From NCBI RefSeq assembly GCF_018831085.1, contig NZ_JAGPNM010000002.1:186001-250000 (forward strand): DNA of 64,000 nt, in the 5' to 3' direction. This stretch comes from Rheinheimera oceanensis. Lineage in GTDB: Bacteria; Pseudomonadota; Gammaproteobacteria; Enterobacterales; Alteromonadaceae. Positions 36,384-47,429 of the stretch are shown here, piece after piece; position 1 is the stretch's first letter, and each line of letters begins with the position of its first letter. The notes under the pieces were generated by a model. The model was not told the origin of the DNA. It made no database searches and saw only the letters and a program-made list of their open reading frames with translations. The position numbers were made by a program, and so were the translations under genes.

Positions 36384-36596
36384 TCAGATAATTTTATTCT
36401 GCTGCCAGAATTTTTCTTTATCCAGCCGCTGTTGCCGTTTTTCGCAAGGTTTATCGCAGTCACAGGCTTTTTCTATACCTACTGCGCCCAGGCCACCACA
36501 GCTACCGGCAATTGTTTTACGCTGTAACAGATAACCAACGGCCATAGCGATCATCACCAGCAAAAACAAACCAAAAGTTAATAAAAAAATAGTCAT
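36384..36596 (-). CDS. nqrM: Na+-NQR maturation protein NqrM
   Basis: A 70-residue single-pass membrane protein needed to place iron in the Na+-NQR complex. One N-terminal membrane helix (about 2-23) is followed by a cysteine-rich tail, GSCGGLGAVG...CDCDKPC, that matches the NqrM family pattern. The ATG at 36596 with an upstream GGAG is preferred over a GTG two codons earlier. Last gene of the nqrABCDEF-apbE-nqrM cluster, 10 bases after apbE. Confidence 0.92.
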   Translation of the reverse strand: MTIFLLTFGLFLLVMIAMAVGYLLQRKTIAGSCGGLGAVGIEKACDCDKPCEKRQQRLDKEKFWQQNKII

Positions 36597-36606
36597 AACC
36601 ACTCCG

Positions 36607-37632
36607 CTATTGTTTTAAATAAGGCTCAAAAGCTTCAGAGCTAAGCTCTGTATAGCCATCGTCTGTTTTAACCACCAGTAAAACCGCAATACCATGCTGG
36701 TTGGCAAAAGCCAGTGCCTCTTGCGAATCCATGACATTAAGCGCTGTAGCATAGCCGTCTGCTGTCATACAGGACGGGTGTAATACCGTAACCGATACGG
36801 TACGGTTGTTAATTGGTTTGCCAGTACGCGGATCGAGTAAATGCGAATAACGTATGCCATTCTCTTCAAAGTAATTCCGGTAGTCACCGGAGGTTGCCAC
36901 ACCGATATCGCCAGGTACTAAAATACGTTGCACGGCACGGTCGTTATTAACGGGCTTTTCAATCGCAATTTTCCACGGCTGTTGCTCAGGCTTAACGCCC
37001 TTTAAACGCATTTCGCCACCAATTTCTACCAGATAATTAGTAATACCGTTTTGTTCCAGTATCGCCGCTACCTGATCTACACCAAAACCTTTTGCTATGG
37101 TAGATAAATCAACGGCAAGTTCAGGTACAGTTTTTTGCAAACCTTGAGCTGTAAGCGCCAACTTATCATAGCCAACCGCAGCACGGGTTTGTTCTATTAC
37201 CGCATCATCCGGAGCATGCTCTATACGGCCTCTGGCACCAAAGCCCCATAGCTCTACCAAGGGGCCAACTGTCACATCCAACACGCCCTGTGTCTGCTGT
37301 GCAATACGTAGCGCTTCTGCCACTACAGTGTGGGTTTGTGGCGACAGCGGAAAAACGCTGCCGTCGCGGTGGCGGTTAAAACGCATTAGCTCCGATTCAG
37401 GCCGGTAGGTAGACATTAAGTCGTTTACCAGTTCCAGTTCAATATCAATCTGCTGTTGCAAGGCCGTTTTATCAACTGCAGTGTCGGAATAAAATTTCAC
37501 CACATAGTAAGTGCCCATCGTGTTACCGTTTAACTGATATTGCTCAGTCGGCGGAGTTGACGGGCTGCATGAAACTAAAATGGCCAGCCCGATAAGAGCC
37601 AGCCAGTTTTTCAGCAAAGAAACACGGGACAT
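36607..37632 (-). CDS. apbE: FAD:protein FMN transferase ApbE (lipoprotein)
   Basis: Attaches FMN covalently to threonines of NqrB and NqrC, using FAD and Mg2+. The 341-residue protein starts at the ATG at 37632 with an AGGAAC ribosome binding site and has a lipobox LVSC, so it is anchored in the membrane facing the periplasm. Family motifs: GNTMGTYY, ELMRFN, DVTVGPLVELWGFG, DLSTIAKGFGVDQVA and VATSGDYRNYFE. A longer TTG frame to 37659 is rejected. It lies 62 bases after nqrF, separated by an intercistronic hairpin. Confidence 0.95.
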   Translation of the reverse strand: MSRVSLLKNWLALIGLAILVSCSPSTPPTEQYQLNGNTMGTYYVVKFYSDTAVDKTALQQQIDIELELVNDLMSTYRPESELMRFNRHRDGSVFPLSPQTHTVVAEALRIAQQTQGVLDVTVGPLVELWGFGARGRIEHAPDDAVIEQTRAAVGYDKLALTAQGLQKTVPELAVDLSTIAKGFGVDQVAAILEQNGITNYLVEIGGEMRLKGVKPEQQPWKIAIEKPVNNDRAVQRILVPGDIGVATSGDYRNYFEENGIRYSHLLDPRTGKPINNRTVSVTVLHPSCMTADGYATALNVMDSQEALAFANQHGIAVLLVVKTDDGYTELSSEAFEPYLKQ

Positions 37633-37694
37633 AAAGGTTCCTGATAGCAGAAGGGGCAACCTGTTACGGTGCCCCTGCTGGTTTTACTTAACTG

Positions 37695-38927
37695 TTAACC
37701 ACCGAAGTCGTCTAACAGAATGTTTTCATCTTCTACGCCAAGATCTTTAAGCATATTGATAACCGCTTTATTCATCATCGGCGGGCCGCACATATAGAAC
37801 TCACAATCTTCCGGCGCTTTATGATTTTTCAGATAGTTTTCATAAATAACATTATGAATAAAACCTGTATAACCGGTCCAGTTATCTTCTGGTTGTGGAT
37901 CTGATAACGCTACATGCCACTCGAAGTTGTCATTTTCTGCCGCCAGCATATCGAAATCTTCTACGTAGAACATTTCACGCTTAGAGCGGGCACCATACCA
38001 GAAGGTAATTTTACGTTTCGATTTTAACCGGCGTAGCTGGTCAAAAATGTGCGAGCGCATTGGCGCCATACCGGCACCACCACCGATAAACACCATTTCT
38101 GCTTCAGTTTCTTTGGCAAAGAACTCACCAAAGGGGCCAGAAATAGTCACTTTATCGCCTTCTTTCAGGCTCCAGATATAAGATGACATCTTACCGCACG
38201 GTAACGTTAGATTATTTGGCGGCGGCGTAGCAATACGCACGTTCAGCATAATAATGCCTTCTTCTTCCGGATAGTTCGCCATTGAGTATGCACGAATAGT
38301 TTCGTCGTCTACTTTTGACTCCAGGCTGAAGAACTTAAAGCGTTCCCAGTCACCACGGTATTGCTCAGGGATGTCAAAATCCTTGTACTTTACATGGTGG
38401 GCCGGCGCTTCAATCTGAATATAACCACCGGCGCGGAACGGCACAGACTCGCCATCCGGGATCTGCAGTTTCAGCTCTTTAATAAAAGTGGCCTTGTTAT
38501 CATTAGAAATAACAGTACAGTCCCATTTTTTGATACCGAAGATTTCCTCTTCAACTTCAATTTCCATGTCAGATTTTACATTCACCTGACAGGACAAACG
38601 GCAACCTTCGCGGGCTTCACCTTTAGTAATGTGGCCAAGTTCAGTGGGCAGAATTTCACCGCCACCGGCTTTTACGTGCACCCGGCACTGACCACAAGAA
38701 CCACCACCACCACAGGCAGATGACAAGAAAATACCGTTATCTGCCAGTGCTCCCAGCAATTTGCCGCCAGCTTTGGTTTTTATCGCTTTACTTGGGTCGC
38801 CATTAATACTGATGGTAATGTCACCTGAGGCTACCAGCTTGGATTTAGCTACCAGTATGATAACCACCAAGGCCAGAACCACCAGAGTAAACATGGCAAC
38901 GCCAAGAATAATATCTAAGTTTTCCAT
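37695..38927 (-). CDS. nqrF: Na+-translocating NADH:quinone reductase subunit F
   Basis: NADH-oxidising entry subunit of Na+-NQR, 410 residues. One N-terminal membrane helix (about 5-27), a 2Fe-2S ferredoxin domain with C72, C78, C81 and C113 ([11 protein letters not shown]...SCQ), then FAD-binding ([11 protein letters not shown]) and NADH-binding ([21 protein letters not shown]) domains. Sixth gene of the operon, 18 bases after nqrE. Confidence 0.98.
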   Translation of the reverse strand: MENLDIILGVAMFTLVVLALVVIILVAKSKLVASGDITISINGDPSKAIKTKAGGKLLGALADNGIFLSSACGGGGSCGQCRVHVKAGGGEILPTELGHITKGEAREGCRLSCQVNVKSDMEIEVEEEIFGIKKWDCTVISNDNKATFIKELKLQIPDGESVPFRAGGYIQIEAPAHHVKYKDFDIPEQYRGDWERFKFFSLESKVDDETIRAYSMANYPEEEGIIMLNVRIATPPPNNLTLPCGKMSSYIWSLKEGDKVTISGPFGEFFAKETEAEMVFIGGGAGMAPMRSHIFDQLRRLKSKRKITFWYGARSKREMFYVEDFDMLAAENDNFEWHVALSDPQPEDNWTGYTGFIHNVIYENYLKNHKAPEDCEFYMCGPPMMNKAVINMLKDLGVEDENILLDDFGG

Positions 38928-38945
38928 CTTGTGTTCCCTTACCCC

Positions 38946-39554
38946 TTACAGTGATACGCCAGAGAATGACATAAAGCCAAAGCCCATCAAACCCACTACT
39001 AAGAAAGTAATACCCAGACCACGTAAACCATGTGGAATATCTGCGTACTTTAACTTCTCACGAATACCTGCCAGCAGTGTAATAGCCAACATCCAGCCAA
39101 TCCCGCTACCCAGGCCAAACACTACGCTTTCACCGAAGTTGTAATCACGCTCAACCATAAAGGCTACCGCACCGAAAATAGCGCAGTTAACGGTGATTAA
39201 CGGCAGGAAGATACCTAAGGCGTTGTACAATGCCGGGAAAAACTTATCCAACGTCATTTCCAGAATTTGTACCAACGCAGCAATAACACCGATATAAGTT
39301 AAAAAGCCCAGGAAACTTAAATCAGCCTCCGGGAAACCAGCCCAGGCTAATGCACCCGGAGCCAGCAGATTTTGATACACCAGGTTATTGACCGGTACCG
39401 AAATACCTAAAACCACAACCACTGCCACACCCAAGCCAAAAGATGTGGTGATTTTTTTCGATACGGCAATAAAGGTACACATACCAAGGAAGAACGACAA
39501 CGCCAGGTTTTCAATAAACACTGCGCGGATAAATAAGCTTATATAATGTTCCAT
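38946..39554 (-). CDS. nqrE: Na+-NQR subunit E
   Basis: A 202-residue integral membrane subunit with six predicted helices, one of the two related subunits that frame the intramembrane iron centre. The start [26 protein letters not shown] is characteristic, with the cysteine of FFLGMC and NCAIFGAV in the regions that hold iron ligands in the family. It lies 10 bases after nqrD. Confidence 0.97.
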   Translation of the reverse strand: MEHYISLFIRAVFIENLALSFFLGMCTFIAVSKKITTSFGLGVAVVVVLGISVPVNNLVYQNLLAPGALAWAGFPEADLSFLGFLTYIGVIAALVQILEMTLDKFFPALYNALGIFLPLITVNCAIFGAVAFMVERDYNFGESVVFGLGSGIGWMLAITLLAGIREKLKYADIPHGLRGLGITFLVVGLMGFGFMSFSGVSL

Positions 39555-39564
39555 CTACAGCTCC

Positions 39565-40194
39565 TTATGCCTTCTCGACTTGTTCAGTGCGGAAGGTGCG
39601 CAGTACCCAGATAAACGCCGCGATAATAATAAAGGCACTTGGTGGCATTAACAGCAAGCCCATTGGCTGATACCAGCCGCCATCTTTTACCAGTGGCATA
39701 ACTTCGATACCAAATACCGTACCTGAACCACCTAATTCGCGGATAAAAGCTACTGTCATCAGCACCACGCTGTAACCTAAACCATTACCGATACCGTCAA
39801 GGAAGCTGATACCTGGCTTGCTCTTCATTGCAAAGGCTTCAGCCCGACCCATAACGATACAGTTGGTAATGATAAGACCAACAAATACCGATAGTTCTTT
39901 GGCCACATCGTAAGCAAAAGCTTTTAACAGCTGGTCTACTACGATTACCAGAGATGCAATAATGGTCATCTGCACGATAATGCGCACGCTGGACGGTATA
40001 TGATTACGAATTAACGAGATAAAAAAGTTAGAAAAAGCCGTTACCAGCGTAAGTGCAATACACATTACCAGGGCTTTATCCATTTTTGTGGTTACCGCCA
40101 GTGCAGAACAGATACCCAGTACCTGTAGTGCAATGGGGTTATTAGCAAATACCGGTCCAAAAAGAACGGTTTTAATCTCTTTTGCATTAGCCAT
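39565..40194 (-). CDS. nqrD: Na+-NQR subunit D
   Basis: A 209-residue integral membrane subunit with about six helices, paralogous to NqrE. Conserved regions [19 protein letters not shown] and [18 protein letters not shown] contain the cysteines found at the same places in V. cholerae NqrD. The gene overlaps the nqrC stop by 8 bases. Confidence 0.97.
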   Translation of the reverse strand: MANAKEIKTVLFGPVFANNPIALQVLGICSALAVTTKMDKALVMCIALTLVTAFSNFFISLIRNHIPSSVRIIVQMTIIASLVIVVDQLLKAFAYDVAKELSVFVGLIITNCIVMGRAEAFAMKSKPGISFLDGIGNGLGYSVVLMTVAFIRELGGSGTVFGIEVMPLVKDGGWYQPMGLLLMPPSAFIIIAAFIWVLRTFRTEQVEKA

Positions 40195-40972
40195 TGTTTA
40201 ATGCTCCATCACGAACTTTGGCCAGGAAAGGCGCAAAACCTTTGGAACCTGCCCAGAAATCGAAAGTGTTCTGTACACCATTAGCCGTTAACGTTGCGCC
40301 TGATAAGCCGTCAACTTCATAGGTTGAGTCAGGGCTGGCATTACCCGGTTTGCGAACTTTAATGGCAGGTGAACCAGAGGCATCTAACAGTTTTTTACCT
40401 TCAAACTGCTTGACCCAGTTTGGGTTTTGCACTTCGCCACCCAAGCCGGCGGTTTCACCCTGCTCATAGTAGTTAAGGCCTTGTATAGTCGCGCCATCCG
40501 GAGCCAGAGCCAGGAAAGCATGCATAGTAGACCATAAACCGTAGCCATGAATTGGCAATACAATTGACGTTAACTCACCAGAGTCAACACCGTTTTCATA
40601 GGCCAGGTACACAGGTGCGATATTTGCCCGGGTTTTGATCGAGGCTAAGTCATCCTGCCCTACCAGGCGCGTGCTTTCTTTCGGGTCTTTCATAAACTTG
40701 CGGTAATCATAATTTGCTGGCTTTTCAACAAAATCGCCGCTGTCCAGATCAACAAAACGCTCAACAATGTGTTTGCTGTAAAGCTCAGCAACATTGCTAC
40801 CCGTCAGCAAACCGGTCACTGCCAACACGTTTTTTTGTGAATCGAGCAGTTTATTTGCTGTTTGCTGCGGGCGTAGTTGAACCGCTGCAGTGGATACCAC
40901 AACCGCACAGACTAAACATAGAGAGATGACTACGATCAGCGTTTTGCTGATGCTATCGTTATTACTAGACAT
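40187..40972 (-). CDS. nqrC: Na+-NQR subunit C
   Basis: A 261-residue subunit with one N-terminal membrane helix (about 11-29) and a periplasmic FMN domain. The flavinylation motif DGLSGATLT is at 221-229, with T227 the predicted FMN-bearing threonine, the target of ApbE. The start at 40972 ([14 protein letters not shown]) is chosen. The longer frame to 41032 lies inside nqrB. It overlaps nqrB by 8 bases and nqrD by 8. Confidence 0.97.
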   Translation of the reverse strand: MSSNNDSISKTLIVVISLCLVCAVVVSTAAVQLRPQQTANKLLDSQKNVLAVTGLLTGSNVAELYSKHIVERFVDLDSGDFVEKPANYDYRKFMKDPKESTRLVGQDDLASIKTRANIAPVYLAYENGVDSGELTSIVLPIHGYGLWSTMHAFLALAPDGATIQGLNYYEQGETAGLGGEVQNPNWVKQFEGKKLLDASGSPAIKVRKPGNASPDSTYEVDGLSGATLTANGVQNTFDFWAGSKGFAPFLAKVRDGALNNG

Positions 40973-42170
40973 TACGTGCCAGCCTCCGCTTGATATTGGC
41001 CTGAGCCACGAAGAAATCGAATAATGGCGCAAACAGGTTCGCGAACAATATGGCTAACATCATACCTTCAGGGTATGCCGGGTTAGCTACACGGATCATC
41101 ACCACCATAAAGCCAATTAAAATACCGTACGCCCATTTACCCTGATCGGTAAAAGAGGCTGATACCGGATCGGTTGCCATAAAGAACATACCAATAGCAA
41201 AACCACCCAGTACTAAGTGCCAGTGCCACGGCATAGCAAACATGGCATTAGATTCAGAGCCAATAGCATTGAACAAGTACGCTGTTAACACCATACCGAC
41301 CATTACACCAGCAACAATGCGCCAGGAGGCAATGCGGAAGTAAATCAGGGCTAAACCACCAATTAACAGTGCTAATACTGAGGTTTCACCGACAGATCCC
41401 GGAATAAAACCATAGAAAGCGTCCCACCAAAGTTGCATATTGGCAGAGTAATCTAAATCACCTGAAGCCGCTTTACTTAACCAGGTCGCACCTGAGTAAC
41501 CATCAGCGACTGTCCACACTGCATCACCGGAAATTTGCGCCGGGTAAGCAAAGAACAGGAAAGCACGGCCTGCTAAGGCAGGGTTTAAGAAGTTACGGCC
41601 AGTACCACCAAACACTTCTTTGGCTACCACAACACCGAAAGTAATACCCAGTGCTACCTGCCACAGCGGAATGGTTGCCGGTAGGATCAGGGCAAACAGG
41701 ATAGAACTAACAAAGAAGCCTTCGTTCACTTCATGCTTACGCACTGAAGCAAACAATACTTCCCAAAAACCACCAACAATAAAGGTTACGGCATAAATAG
41801 GCAGGAACCAAACGGCACCATACCACATTTTACTGCCCCAGCCTGACTGTGCTGTCAACTCACCACCTAAGGCCTGATAAATAGCAACCTGCCAGGTATC
41901 TGGTGTACCAAAACCAGCCTGCAGAGCGATAACTGCCTGATGACCAATATTGTACATACCAAAAAACAGCGCCGGGAATAACGCCAGCCAGACAAAGATC
42001 ATGATGCGTTTTAAATCGATACTGTCACGCACGTGAGTACCGTTTTTCGTAACAAGACCCGGAGTATAAAGGACAGTGGCAATAGCTTCATACAGCGCAT
42101 ACCACTTTTCATATTTACCGCCTTTCTCAAAAGACGGCTCAATGCGCTCTAAAAAATGCTTCAAACTCAT
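40965..42170 (-). CDS. nqrB: Na+-NQR subunit B
   Basis: The 401-residue multi-helix subunit carrying covalent FMN and the quinone/Na+ pathway. The FMN site DGYSGATW (223-230) gives T229 as attachment residue. [27 protein letters not shown] is a family signature, as is the starting [19 protein letters not shown]. An in-frame start further upstream (42203) overlaps nqrA and is rejected. It begins 2 bases after the nqrA stop. Confidence 0.97.
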   Translation of the reverse strand: MSLKHFLERIEPSFEKGGKYEKWYALYEAIATVLYTPGLVTKNGTHVRDSIDLKRIMIFVWLALFPALFFGMYNIGHQAVIALQAGFGTPDTWQVAIYQALGGELTAQSGWGSKMWYGAVWFLPIYAVTFIVGGFWEVLFASVRKHEVNEGFFVSSILFALILPATIPLWQVALGITFGVVVAKEVFGGTGRNFLNPALAGRAFLFFAYPAQISGDAVWTVADGYSGATWLSKAASGDLDYSANMQLWWDAFYGFIPGSVGETSVLALLIGGLALIYFRIASWRIVAGVMVGMVLTAYLFNAIGSESNAMFAMPWHWHLVLGGFAIGMFFMATDPVSASFTDQGKWAYGILIGFMVVMIRVANPAYPEGMMLAILFANLFAPLFDFFVAQANIKRRLARNV

Positions 42171-42172
42171 GA

Positions 42173-43510
42173 TTAGCCTTCCTTCTGAATGGTCGTCAGG
42201 CAACTACGCAAAATGGTGCCATAGTCATACTTACCCGGACACACAAAGGTACACAACGCCAGATCTTCTTCGTCTAATTCCAGACAACCTAAGGATACTG
42301 CACCGTCAGTGTCACCCGACACCATATCACGCAGCAGCAGCGTAGGCAGAATATCCAGTGGCATCACACGTTCATAGTTACCAATCGGTACCATGGCACG
42401 GGCTGAACCATTCGTGGTAGTAGTCATATTGAACAACCGCTTCGGATTCAGATGCGACAAATAAGCACGGGTTACTGAAAACTTCGTTGCGCCCGGAGCA
42501 ATCCAGCCCAGGAACTCTTTCTCAGTACCTTCAGCCAGCACAGAAAGCTGGGTATGGTAACGGCCAACATAGCCATGCACGCCATGTGCCGTGGAACCGG
42601 CTAACACTGAACCGGAAATAATACGGTTCTGGCCATCTGCCAGTTCACCTGCCGTCAGTTCGCTGGTTGAAGCCCCCAGTACGGTTTTAACCAAACGCGG
42701 GTTTTTCACAACCGGGCCGGCAATGGCGATGACGCGCTCACTGTTTAGCTCACCGGTGGTAAATAACTTGCCGATCGCAATAACGTCCTGATAACCGATG
42801 TGCCACACTATCTTTTTCGCACTTACCGGGTCCAGCAAGTGAATATGTGTTCCTACCAGACCTGCAGGGTGCGGGCCATCAAACTCTGCAACTTCAGCTT
42901 TGCTGATAGTGGGTACTGTAGCGCCGGCTTTCTTACACAGGTATAGCTTACCGCCTGTCAGCGTGGCTAACAGGGTTAAACCCTGGGTAAATGCGTCGCT
43001 GTCAGCAGCAATAACTACCGCAGGATCAGCTGCCAGAGGATTGGTATCCATGGCATTGACAAAAATCGCACGCGGAGTACTTTCAATAGCGGGGGTCTGG
43101 CTAAACGGGCGGGTGCGAAATGCTACCCACAGTCCTGAGTCCACCAGATTTTGCACCACTTGCTCACGGCTTAACCCAGCGAGCTGATCGGCAGAATATT
43201 TGGCAAACTCAACGGCATCATTACCTGCTGCAGCAATCACTACAGATTGTAATACCCGCTTAGCACCACGGTTGATCTCTTTGACGGTGCCCGCTAACGG
43301 TGCAGTAAACTTAACACCCGGATTTTTCTTATCTTCGAAAAGTACCTGGCCTTTCTTTACTGTATCGCCAACTTCAACCGACATGGTTGGACGCATACCA
43401 ATATACTCTTCGCCTAATACAGCGACAGTTTTAATGGTATTGCCCGCACTGATCTCTTGTTTAGGACTGCCCGCGAGGGGAATGTCCAAGCCTTTTTTGA
43501 GTTTTATCAT
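42173..43510 (-). CDS. nqrA: Na+-NQR subunit A
   Basis: The 445-residue peripheral cytoplasmic subunit (V. cholerae: 446). It starts [16 protein letters not shown], as in the family. A GTG four codons earlier is less likely. Conserved segments are [20 protein letters not shown] and [13 protein letters not shown]. First gene of the operon, preceded by about 320 bases with a promoter candidate and the fabV terminator but no gene. Confidence 0.97.
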   Translation of the reverse strand: MIKLKKGLDIPLAGSPKQEISAGNTIKTVAVLGEEYIGMRPTMSVEVGDTVKKGQVLFEDKKNPGVKFTAPLAGTVKEINRGAKRVLQSVVIAAAGNDAVEFAKYSADQLAGLSREQVVQNLVDSGLWVAFRTRPFSQTPAIESTPRAIFVNAMDTNPLAADPAVVIAADSDAFTQGLTLLATLTGGKLYLCKKAGATVPTISKAEVAEFDGPHPAGLVGTHIHLLDPVSAKKIVWHIGYQDVIAIGKLFTTGELNSERVIAIAGPVVKNPRLVKTVLGASTSELTAGELADGQNRIISGSVLAGSTAHGVHGYVGRYHTQLSVLAEGTEKEFLGWIAPGATKFSVTRAYLSHLNPKRLFNMTTTTNGSARAMVPIGNYERVMPLDILPTLLLRDMVSGDTDGAVSLGCLELDEEDLALCTFVCPGKYDYGTILRSCLTTIQKEG

Positions 43511-43644
43511 ACGTACTTGCACTACTATTTTGGGAAGAAACAGGGCCTAGTTTTTCAGCTGCTCACCGCGCAGCGCATCCGGAGTTATTTATCAGGGTTT
43601 CCCACTGTTTATTTTTAAACCAGATACACGTATTAAAGTCGCGG

Positions 43645-43650
43645 ATTCTA
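43645..43650 (-). promoter_or_regulatory. Extended -10 promoter candidate for the nqr operon
   Basis: The minus strand reads TGCTAGAAT, an extended -10 box, about 135 bases before the nqrA ATG. The -35 region is weak. Besides this and the fabV terminator, the 320-base nqrA-fabV gap shows no other structure to me. Confidence 0.4.
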
Positions 43651-43800
43651 GCACTAATACAGCTGCCTATCTATGCTGTTACGCAAATTTTCCGGTAAAC
43701 CAACCGGGCTATATGGCCGTTGGTCTACCTTGGCAGCGCCGCGACATTAGCGTTTTACTGCTGCAAATTCTAGTCAACTTTAGTCCATTTGCGCATAAAC

Positions 43801-43820
43801 AAAAGCCGCCCGTAGGCGGC
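43801..43820 (-). terminator. fabV terminator
   Basis: GCCGCC/GGCGGC stem with a 4-base loop (43805-43820), followed on the minus strand by TTTTG, just after the fabV stop. Confidence 0.75.
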
Positions 43821-43829
43821 CTGGTAAAA

Positions 43830-45023
43830 TTAACCGGCAATGTTTTGCAGTGGTACCATGGGTGAGACATCTGCATCATAATCAACATGGCTGTAGCCAA
43901 AGCCAAATAGCCTCAAGAATTCATTATGATAGCCTTTGTAATCAGTCAATGTATCAATACTGTCTGTTGTTACCTGGCCCCATAACTCTTTTACTGCCTG
44001 TTGAATATGTGCGCTAAGCTCTTTACCGTCCATACGTAAACGGCCGGCCTCGTCCATTACAGGTGTATCACTGTACAACCCCTGACGGAATAAACCATCA
44101 ATCTGCTCAATACAACCCTCATGTGTGCCTTCTTCTTTCATGACACGATACAGCAGAGAGATATACAACGGCATAATAGGAATAGCAGAACTGGCCTGAG
44201 TAACCAGCGCTTTTAATGACGCTACGTACGCCTTACCTTTCTTACCGGCTAACCGAGCAGTAATGGCCGCAGCAGCACGATCTAAATCTTCTTTCGCTTT
44301 GCCGATAGTGGCTTTACCATAAATAGGCCAGGTCAGCTCTTTACCAATATAGGTGTAAGCTACTGTCTGGCAGTTATCTGCCAGTACGCCGGCGGCATCC
44401 AGTTGATTTAACCAGCGCTCCCAGTCTTCACCACCCATTACTTTTACTGTCTGATAAATTTCATCGTCGTTTGCCGGCTCAACTGACACCTCTTCAATTT
44501 CACGCTTGCTGGTATTGAGCGTTCTGGCGGTGTACGACTGACCAATAGGTTTTAATACTGAACTGAATATTTCGCCACTGACCGGGTCTTTGCGCCGCGG
44601 GGCAGCCAGGCTGTACACCACCAGATCGATTTTACCCATTTCATTGCGGATAATATCAATGGCCTGTGCTTTTAACTCGTCAGTAAATGCATCACCATTA
44701 ATATGTTTATTCCACAGCCCCTCAGCCTGAGCGGCTTGTTCAAATGCGGCCGTGTTATACCAACCGGCAGAGGCCGTTTTGCTCTCTGTGGGTTCCTTTT
44801 CAAAAAATATACCCAGGGTTTTAGCACCAGAGCCAAAAGCTGCTGTAATACGTGAAGCCAGGCCGTAACCGGTAGAGGCGCCAATCACCAGCACATTTTT
44901 CGGCCCGTTGGCTACAGGGCCGGCTTTTTTTACATACTCGATTTGTTCTTTTACATGCTCGGCACAGCCGACAGGATGGGCGTTAGTACAGATAAAACCA
45001 CGAATTTTCGGTTGAATAACCAT
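43830..45023 (-). CDS. fabV: Enoyl-ACP/trans-2-enoyl-CoA reductase FabV
   Basis: NADH-dependent reductase for the last step of fatty acid elongation, an alternative to FabI that is naturally tolerant of triclosan. The 397-residue protein has the Rossmann motif [15 protein letters not shown], the AAPRRKDP region and the active-site pair Y235-x8-K244 ([18 protein letters not shown]). The start [20 protein letters not shown] has an AGGAG ribosome binding site. It is a single gene with its own terminator. Confidence 0.97.
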   Translation of the reverse strand: MVIQPKIRGFICTNAHPVGCAEHVKEQIEYVKKAGPVANGPKNVLVIGASTGYGLASRITAAFGSGAKTLGIFFEKEPTESKTASAGWYNTAAFEQAAQAEGLWNKHINGDAFTDELKAQAIDIIRNEMGKIDLVVYSLAAPRRKDPVSGEIFSSVLKPIGQSYTARTLNTSKREIEEVSVEPANDDEIYQTVKVMGGEDWERWLNQLDAAGVLADNCQTVAYTYIGKELTWPIYGKATIGKAKEDLDRAAAAITARLAGKKGKAYVASLKALVTQASSAIPIMPLYISLLYRVMKEEGTHEGCIEQIDGLFRQGLYSDTPVMDEAGRLRMDGKELSAHIQQAVKELWGQVTTDSIDTLTDYKGYHNEFLRLFGFGYSHVDYDADVSPMVPLQNIAG

Positions 45024-45140
45024 GACAGCTCCTGCTGTTGTCTCGACAAAATTGACGCTAGTGTAAAACTTTACCGCAGAAAACAGGTCTGATCAGCACG
45101 TTTTACCTGCCAGATTAAAATTAATATACGCCGGACAGAA

Positions 45141-45165
45141 AAAAAGCGTCATACCGACGCTTTTT
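45141..45165. terminator. Terminator overlapping the bolA stop
   Basis: AAAAAGCGTC (45141-45150) and GACGCTTTTT (45156-45165) form a perfect 10-bp stem with loop ATACC and A/T runs on both sides. The stem includes the last bolA codons and stop. Confidence 0.85.
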
Positions 45166-45481
45166 CAGTTTTATTGCCACCATAGCATCGTGGCGACACC
45201 GGTGGTTTTTCGGCGTAGTATTCGTACCACTCAGACGGTGTGTACGTATGTAACGCCAATGCATGTATCTTCTCTGCCAATTCCTCTGCCACTATGGCAT
45301 TAACTGCCCGGTGGCGTTGTAACAAGCGCATACCATTAAAAGCCGGTGTTACAATAACCACTTTAAAATGCGATTCAGACCCCTGAGGCACATTATGCAG
45401 GTGGCTTTCATTCACCACATCAAGGAACACAGGATCAAATGCACTAAGTAACTTCTGCTCAATAGCTGTATGAATCAACAT
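45149..45481 (-). CDS. bolA: BolA family protein
   Basis: A 110-residue BolA: stress-induced morphogene and transcription regulator that pairs with monothiol glutaredoxins through a shared Fe-S cluster. Conserved core: NESHLHNVPQGSESHFKVVIVTPAFNG, followed by RLLQRHRAVNAIVAEEL and the HALALHTYTPSEW signature containing the ligand histidine. In E. coli bolA lies beside yajG-ampG. The same genes occur within 4 kb here. Confidence 0.95.
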   Translation of the reverse strand: MLIHTAIEQKLLSAFDPVFLDVVNESHLHNVPQGSESHFKVVIVTPAFNGMRLLQRHRAVNAIVAEELAEKIHALALHTYTPSEWYEYYAEKPPVSPRCYGGNKTEKASV

Positions 45482-45607
45482 AGCCCTAATCCTTTTTTAT
45501 TCCTTTAATTAACTCTAGATGCCTGCGCTAAACTTGCCAGCAGGTTTTGCTGTCAAGTTAAATAATCCGAACTAACGGGCTGGTGGCGTTACTAAAAATA
45601 AATTTGT

Positions 45608-46240
45608 CTAAACCTTTGGCGCAATATAACGAAAGGTCAGGTTTAGCCTTGCCTCCGTTACCCGACTTTGCTTTGGCAAGCGGTGCAACCAGTGCTGCTG
45701 GCAGCCCCGGCCCATCAGCAGCAAACTACCGGGCGTTAAATCCAGCGCCAGTTGCCAATGCTGCCGGCGGTGTTTTAACTCAAAACGCCGCGCAGCGCCA
45801 AGACTGACAGAGGCGATAACAGGATCATCGCCCAGTTCAGCTTCATTGTCAGCATGCCAACCCATATGTTGCTGACCGTTTGCATATAAATTCAGCAATA
45901 CGCAGTTAAGCGGCTGCTGCAAAAACCGGCTTACCTCGTCAGTAAGTTGCTTTACCGCCGGATGCCAGGGCGCTGGCATAAAAGTAGTGCCTGAATAACG
46001 ATAACTGCAGTGACTGTCGCCCATCCATACCTGTTGGCGCGGTATTTTTACTTTTTTACCAAACATCATAATGCTGTCCTGCGCCCAGACTAACTGAGTA
46101 CCCAGTTCAGCTTGTAGCGCCACACTTTCAGTGGCATTTAGCCAGCCCGGCCATAATATCACTTGCGCATCAGGTAACTGAAATACTTGCCCGGGGTATT
46201 GCTGGTTGTCGGTCTGGCGTGGCCGTGTCAAAATACTCAT
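45608..46240 (-). CDS. AlkB-like 2-oxoglutarate/Fe(II) dioxygenase
   Basis: A 210-residue oxygenase of the ALKBH2/3-like group, which demethylates N1-methyladenine and N3-methylcytosine in nucleic acids. The iron triad is visible as H and D in MGWHADNE and H in HWLHRLPK. The 2-oxoglutarate arginines lie in RLNLTFR. NLYANGQQHMGWH and SLGAARRFELKHR are typical. Substrate (DNA repair versus RNA) cannot be told. It is divergent from rlmG with 23 bases between the starts. Confidence 0.88.
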   Translation of the reverse strand: MSILTRPRQTDNQQYPGQVFQLPDAQVILWPGWLNATESVALQAELGTQLVWAQDSIMMFGKKVKIPRQQVWMGDSHCSYRYSGTTFMPAPWHPAVKQLTDEVSRFLQQPLNCVLLNLYANGQQHMGWHADNEAELGDDPVIASVSLGAARRFELKHRRQHWQLALDLTPGSLLLMGRGCQQHWLHRLPKQSRVTEARLNLTFRYIAPKV

Positions 46241-46263
46241 CTTATTTCATCACTCGTGTTTCT

Positions 46264-47427
46264 ATGAATACCACTTTTGTGCATTCTCAAGGCAGCCTGC
46301 AATTGCACCGCTGGCCGCTTAACCAACCTAATAACAGCTTACAGGCATGGGATGCAGCTGACGAGTTGTTGATCCTGCACGCACAGGAAGCCATTGCTCA
46401 ATTTACAGCGCAACATCAACGCCAGCCTGCTTTGTTGCTTATTAATGACAGTTTCGGTGCATTATCCTGTGCACTGTCTGGCTGCCCGCAGGTTCAGGTA
46501 AATGACTCTGTACTGGCAGCAAAAGGCACTTTATATAACCGCCGGCAAAACAATATTGCAGATAGCGGCCTGCAGCAACTCTCCAGCCTGGCGCCCTACC
46601 CCGCACGGCCAGACATAGTGCTGCTAAAGCTTCCCAATAATCACAGTTATCTGCAATATGTATTGCAACAGCTTGCCGGTGTAGTTACGCCGCAAAGTAT
46701 CATTCTGGCCAGCGCCAAAGCAAAAGATATCAGCCGTAATGTGCTGGCAATGTTTAACAGTACGCTGGGCCCGGCCACAGCGTCGCTCACAGTAAAGAAG
46801 TGCCGGCTGATCCAATGCAGCTTTAGCGCGCCGCTGCCGGGAGCGGCAGCAGTAGAGTTTCCGTTAGCCTGGCCGCTGGAGCAGACCGGGTTTACCGTGA
46901 TAAACCATGCAAATGTGTTTTCCCGGGAAAAACTCGATCAGGGTGCACGGTTCTTTTTACAGCATTTGCCCGAAATTAAAGGCGCCCAGCGTGTTATAGA
47001 CTTAGGCTGTGGCAATGGCGTATTGGGGCTTGCACTGTTAAATCAGCACAATGATTTTCAACTGCTGTGTTGTGATGAATCTTATATGGCGGTTGATTCG
47101 GCCCGGCAAACCGTAGCAAACAACTTGCCAGACAAATTATCGCGCTGTGAGTTTGTTGTAGATGACTGTCTGAGTCTGCAGGCAGACAAATCGGCCGATA
47201 TTGTGCTGTGCAACCCGCCTTTTCATCAGCAACACGCCGTTACCAGCCATATTGCCAGCCAGATGTTTACTGATGCCAAAAGGGTGCTAAAACAAGGCGG
47301 CCGCTTGCGCATAGTAGCAAATCGTCATCTGGGGTATGCTGATGTACTTAAGCGTTTATTCGGCAATTGCCAACAGCTGGCGGCCGACCCTAAATTTATT
47401 ATTTTAGAAGCCATAAAAAGGAGCTGA
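46264..47427 (+). CDS. rlmG: 23S rRNA G1835 N2-methyltransferase RlmG
   Basis: SAM-dependent methyltransferase for guanine 1835 of 23S rRNA. From the ATG at 46264 the 387-residue product has a degenerate N-terminal domain and a C-terminal methyltransferase with motif I VIDLGCGNGVLGLALL and the NPPF motif in CNPPFHQQHAVTSH, as in the RlmG/RsmC family. NPPFHQQH favours RlmG over RsmC. An in-frame GTG upstream at 46219 is inside alkB and is rejected. It lies 2 bases before the lipoprotein gene. Confidence 0.9.
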   Translation: MNTTFVHSQGSLQLHRWPLNQPNNSLQAWDAADELLILHAQEAIAQFTAQHQRQPALLLINDSFGALSCALSGCPQVQVNDSVLAAKGTLYNRRQNNIADSGLQQLSSLAPYPARPDIVLLKLPNNHSYLQYVLQQLAGVVTPQSIILASAKAKDISRNVLAMFNSTLGPATASLTVKKCRLIQCSFSAPLPGAAAVEFPLAWPLEQTGFTVINHANVFSREKLDQGARFFLQHLPEIKGAQRVIDLGCGNGVLGLALLNQHNDFQLLCCDESYMAVDSARQTVANNLPDKLSRCEFVVDDCLSLQADKSADIVLCNPPFHQQHAVTSHIASQMFTDAKRVLKQGGRLRIVANRHLGYADVLKRLFGNCQQLAADPKFIILEAIKRS

Positions 47428-47429
47428 AC

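Noticed and set aside
37652..37676. Terminator between nqrF and apbE
   Set aside because: AGGGGCA/TGCCCCT forms a hairpin, but no T-run follows on the minus strand. It is more likely an intercistronic stem within one operon.
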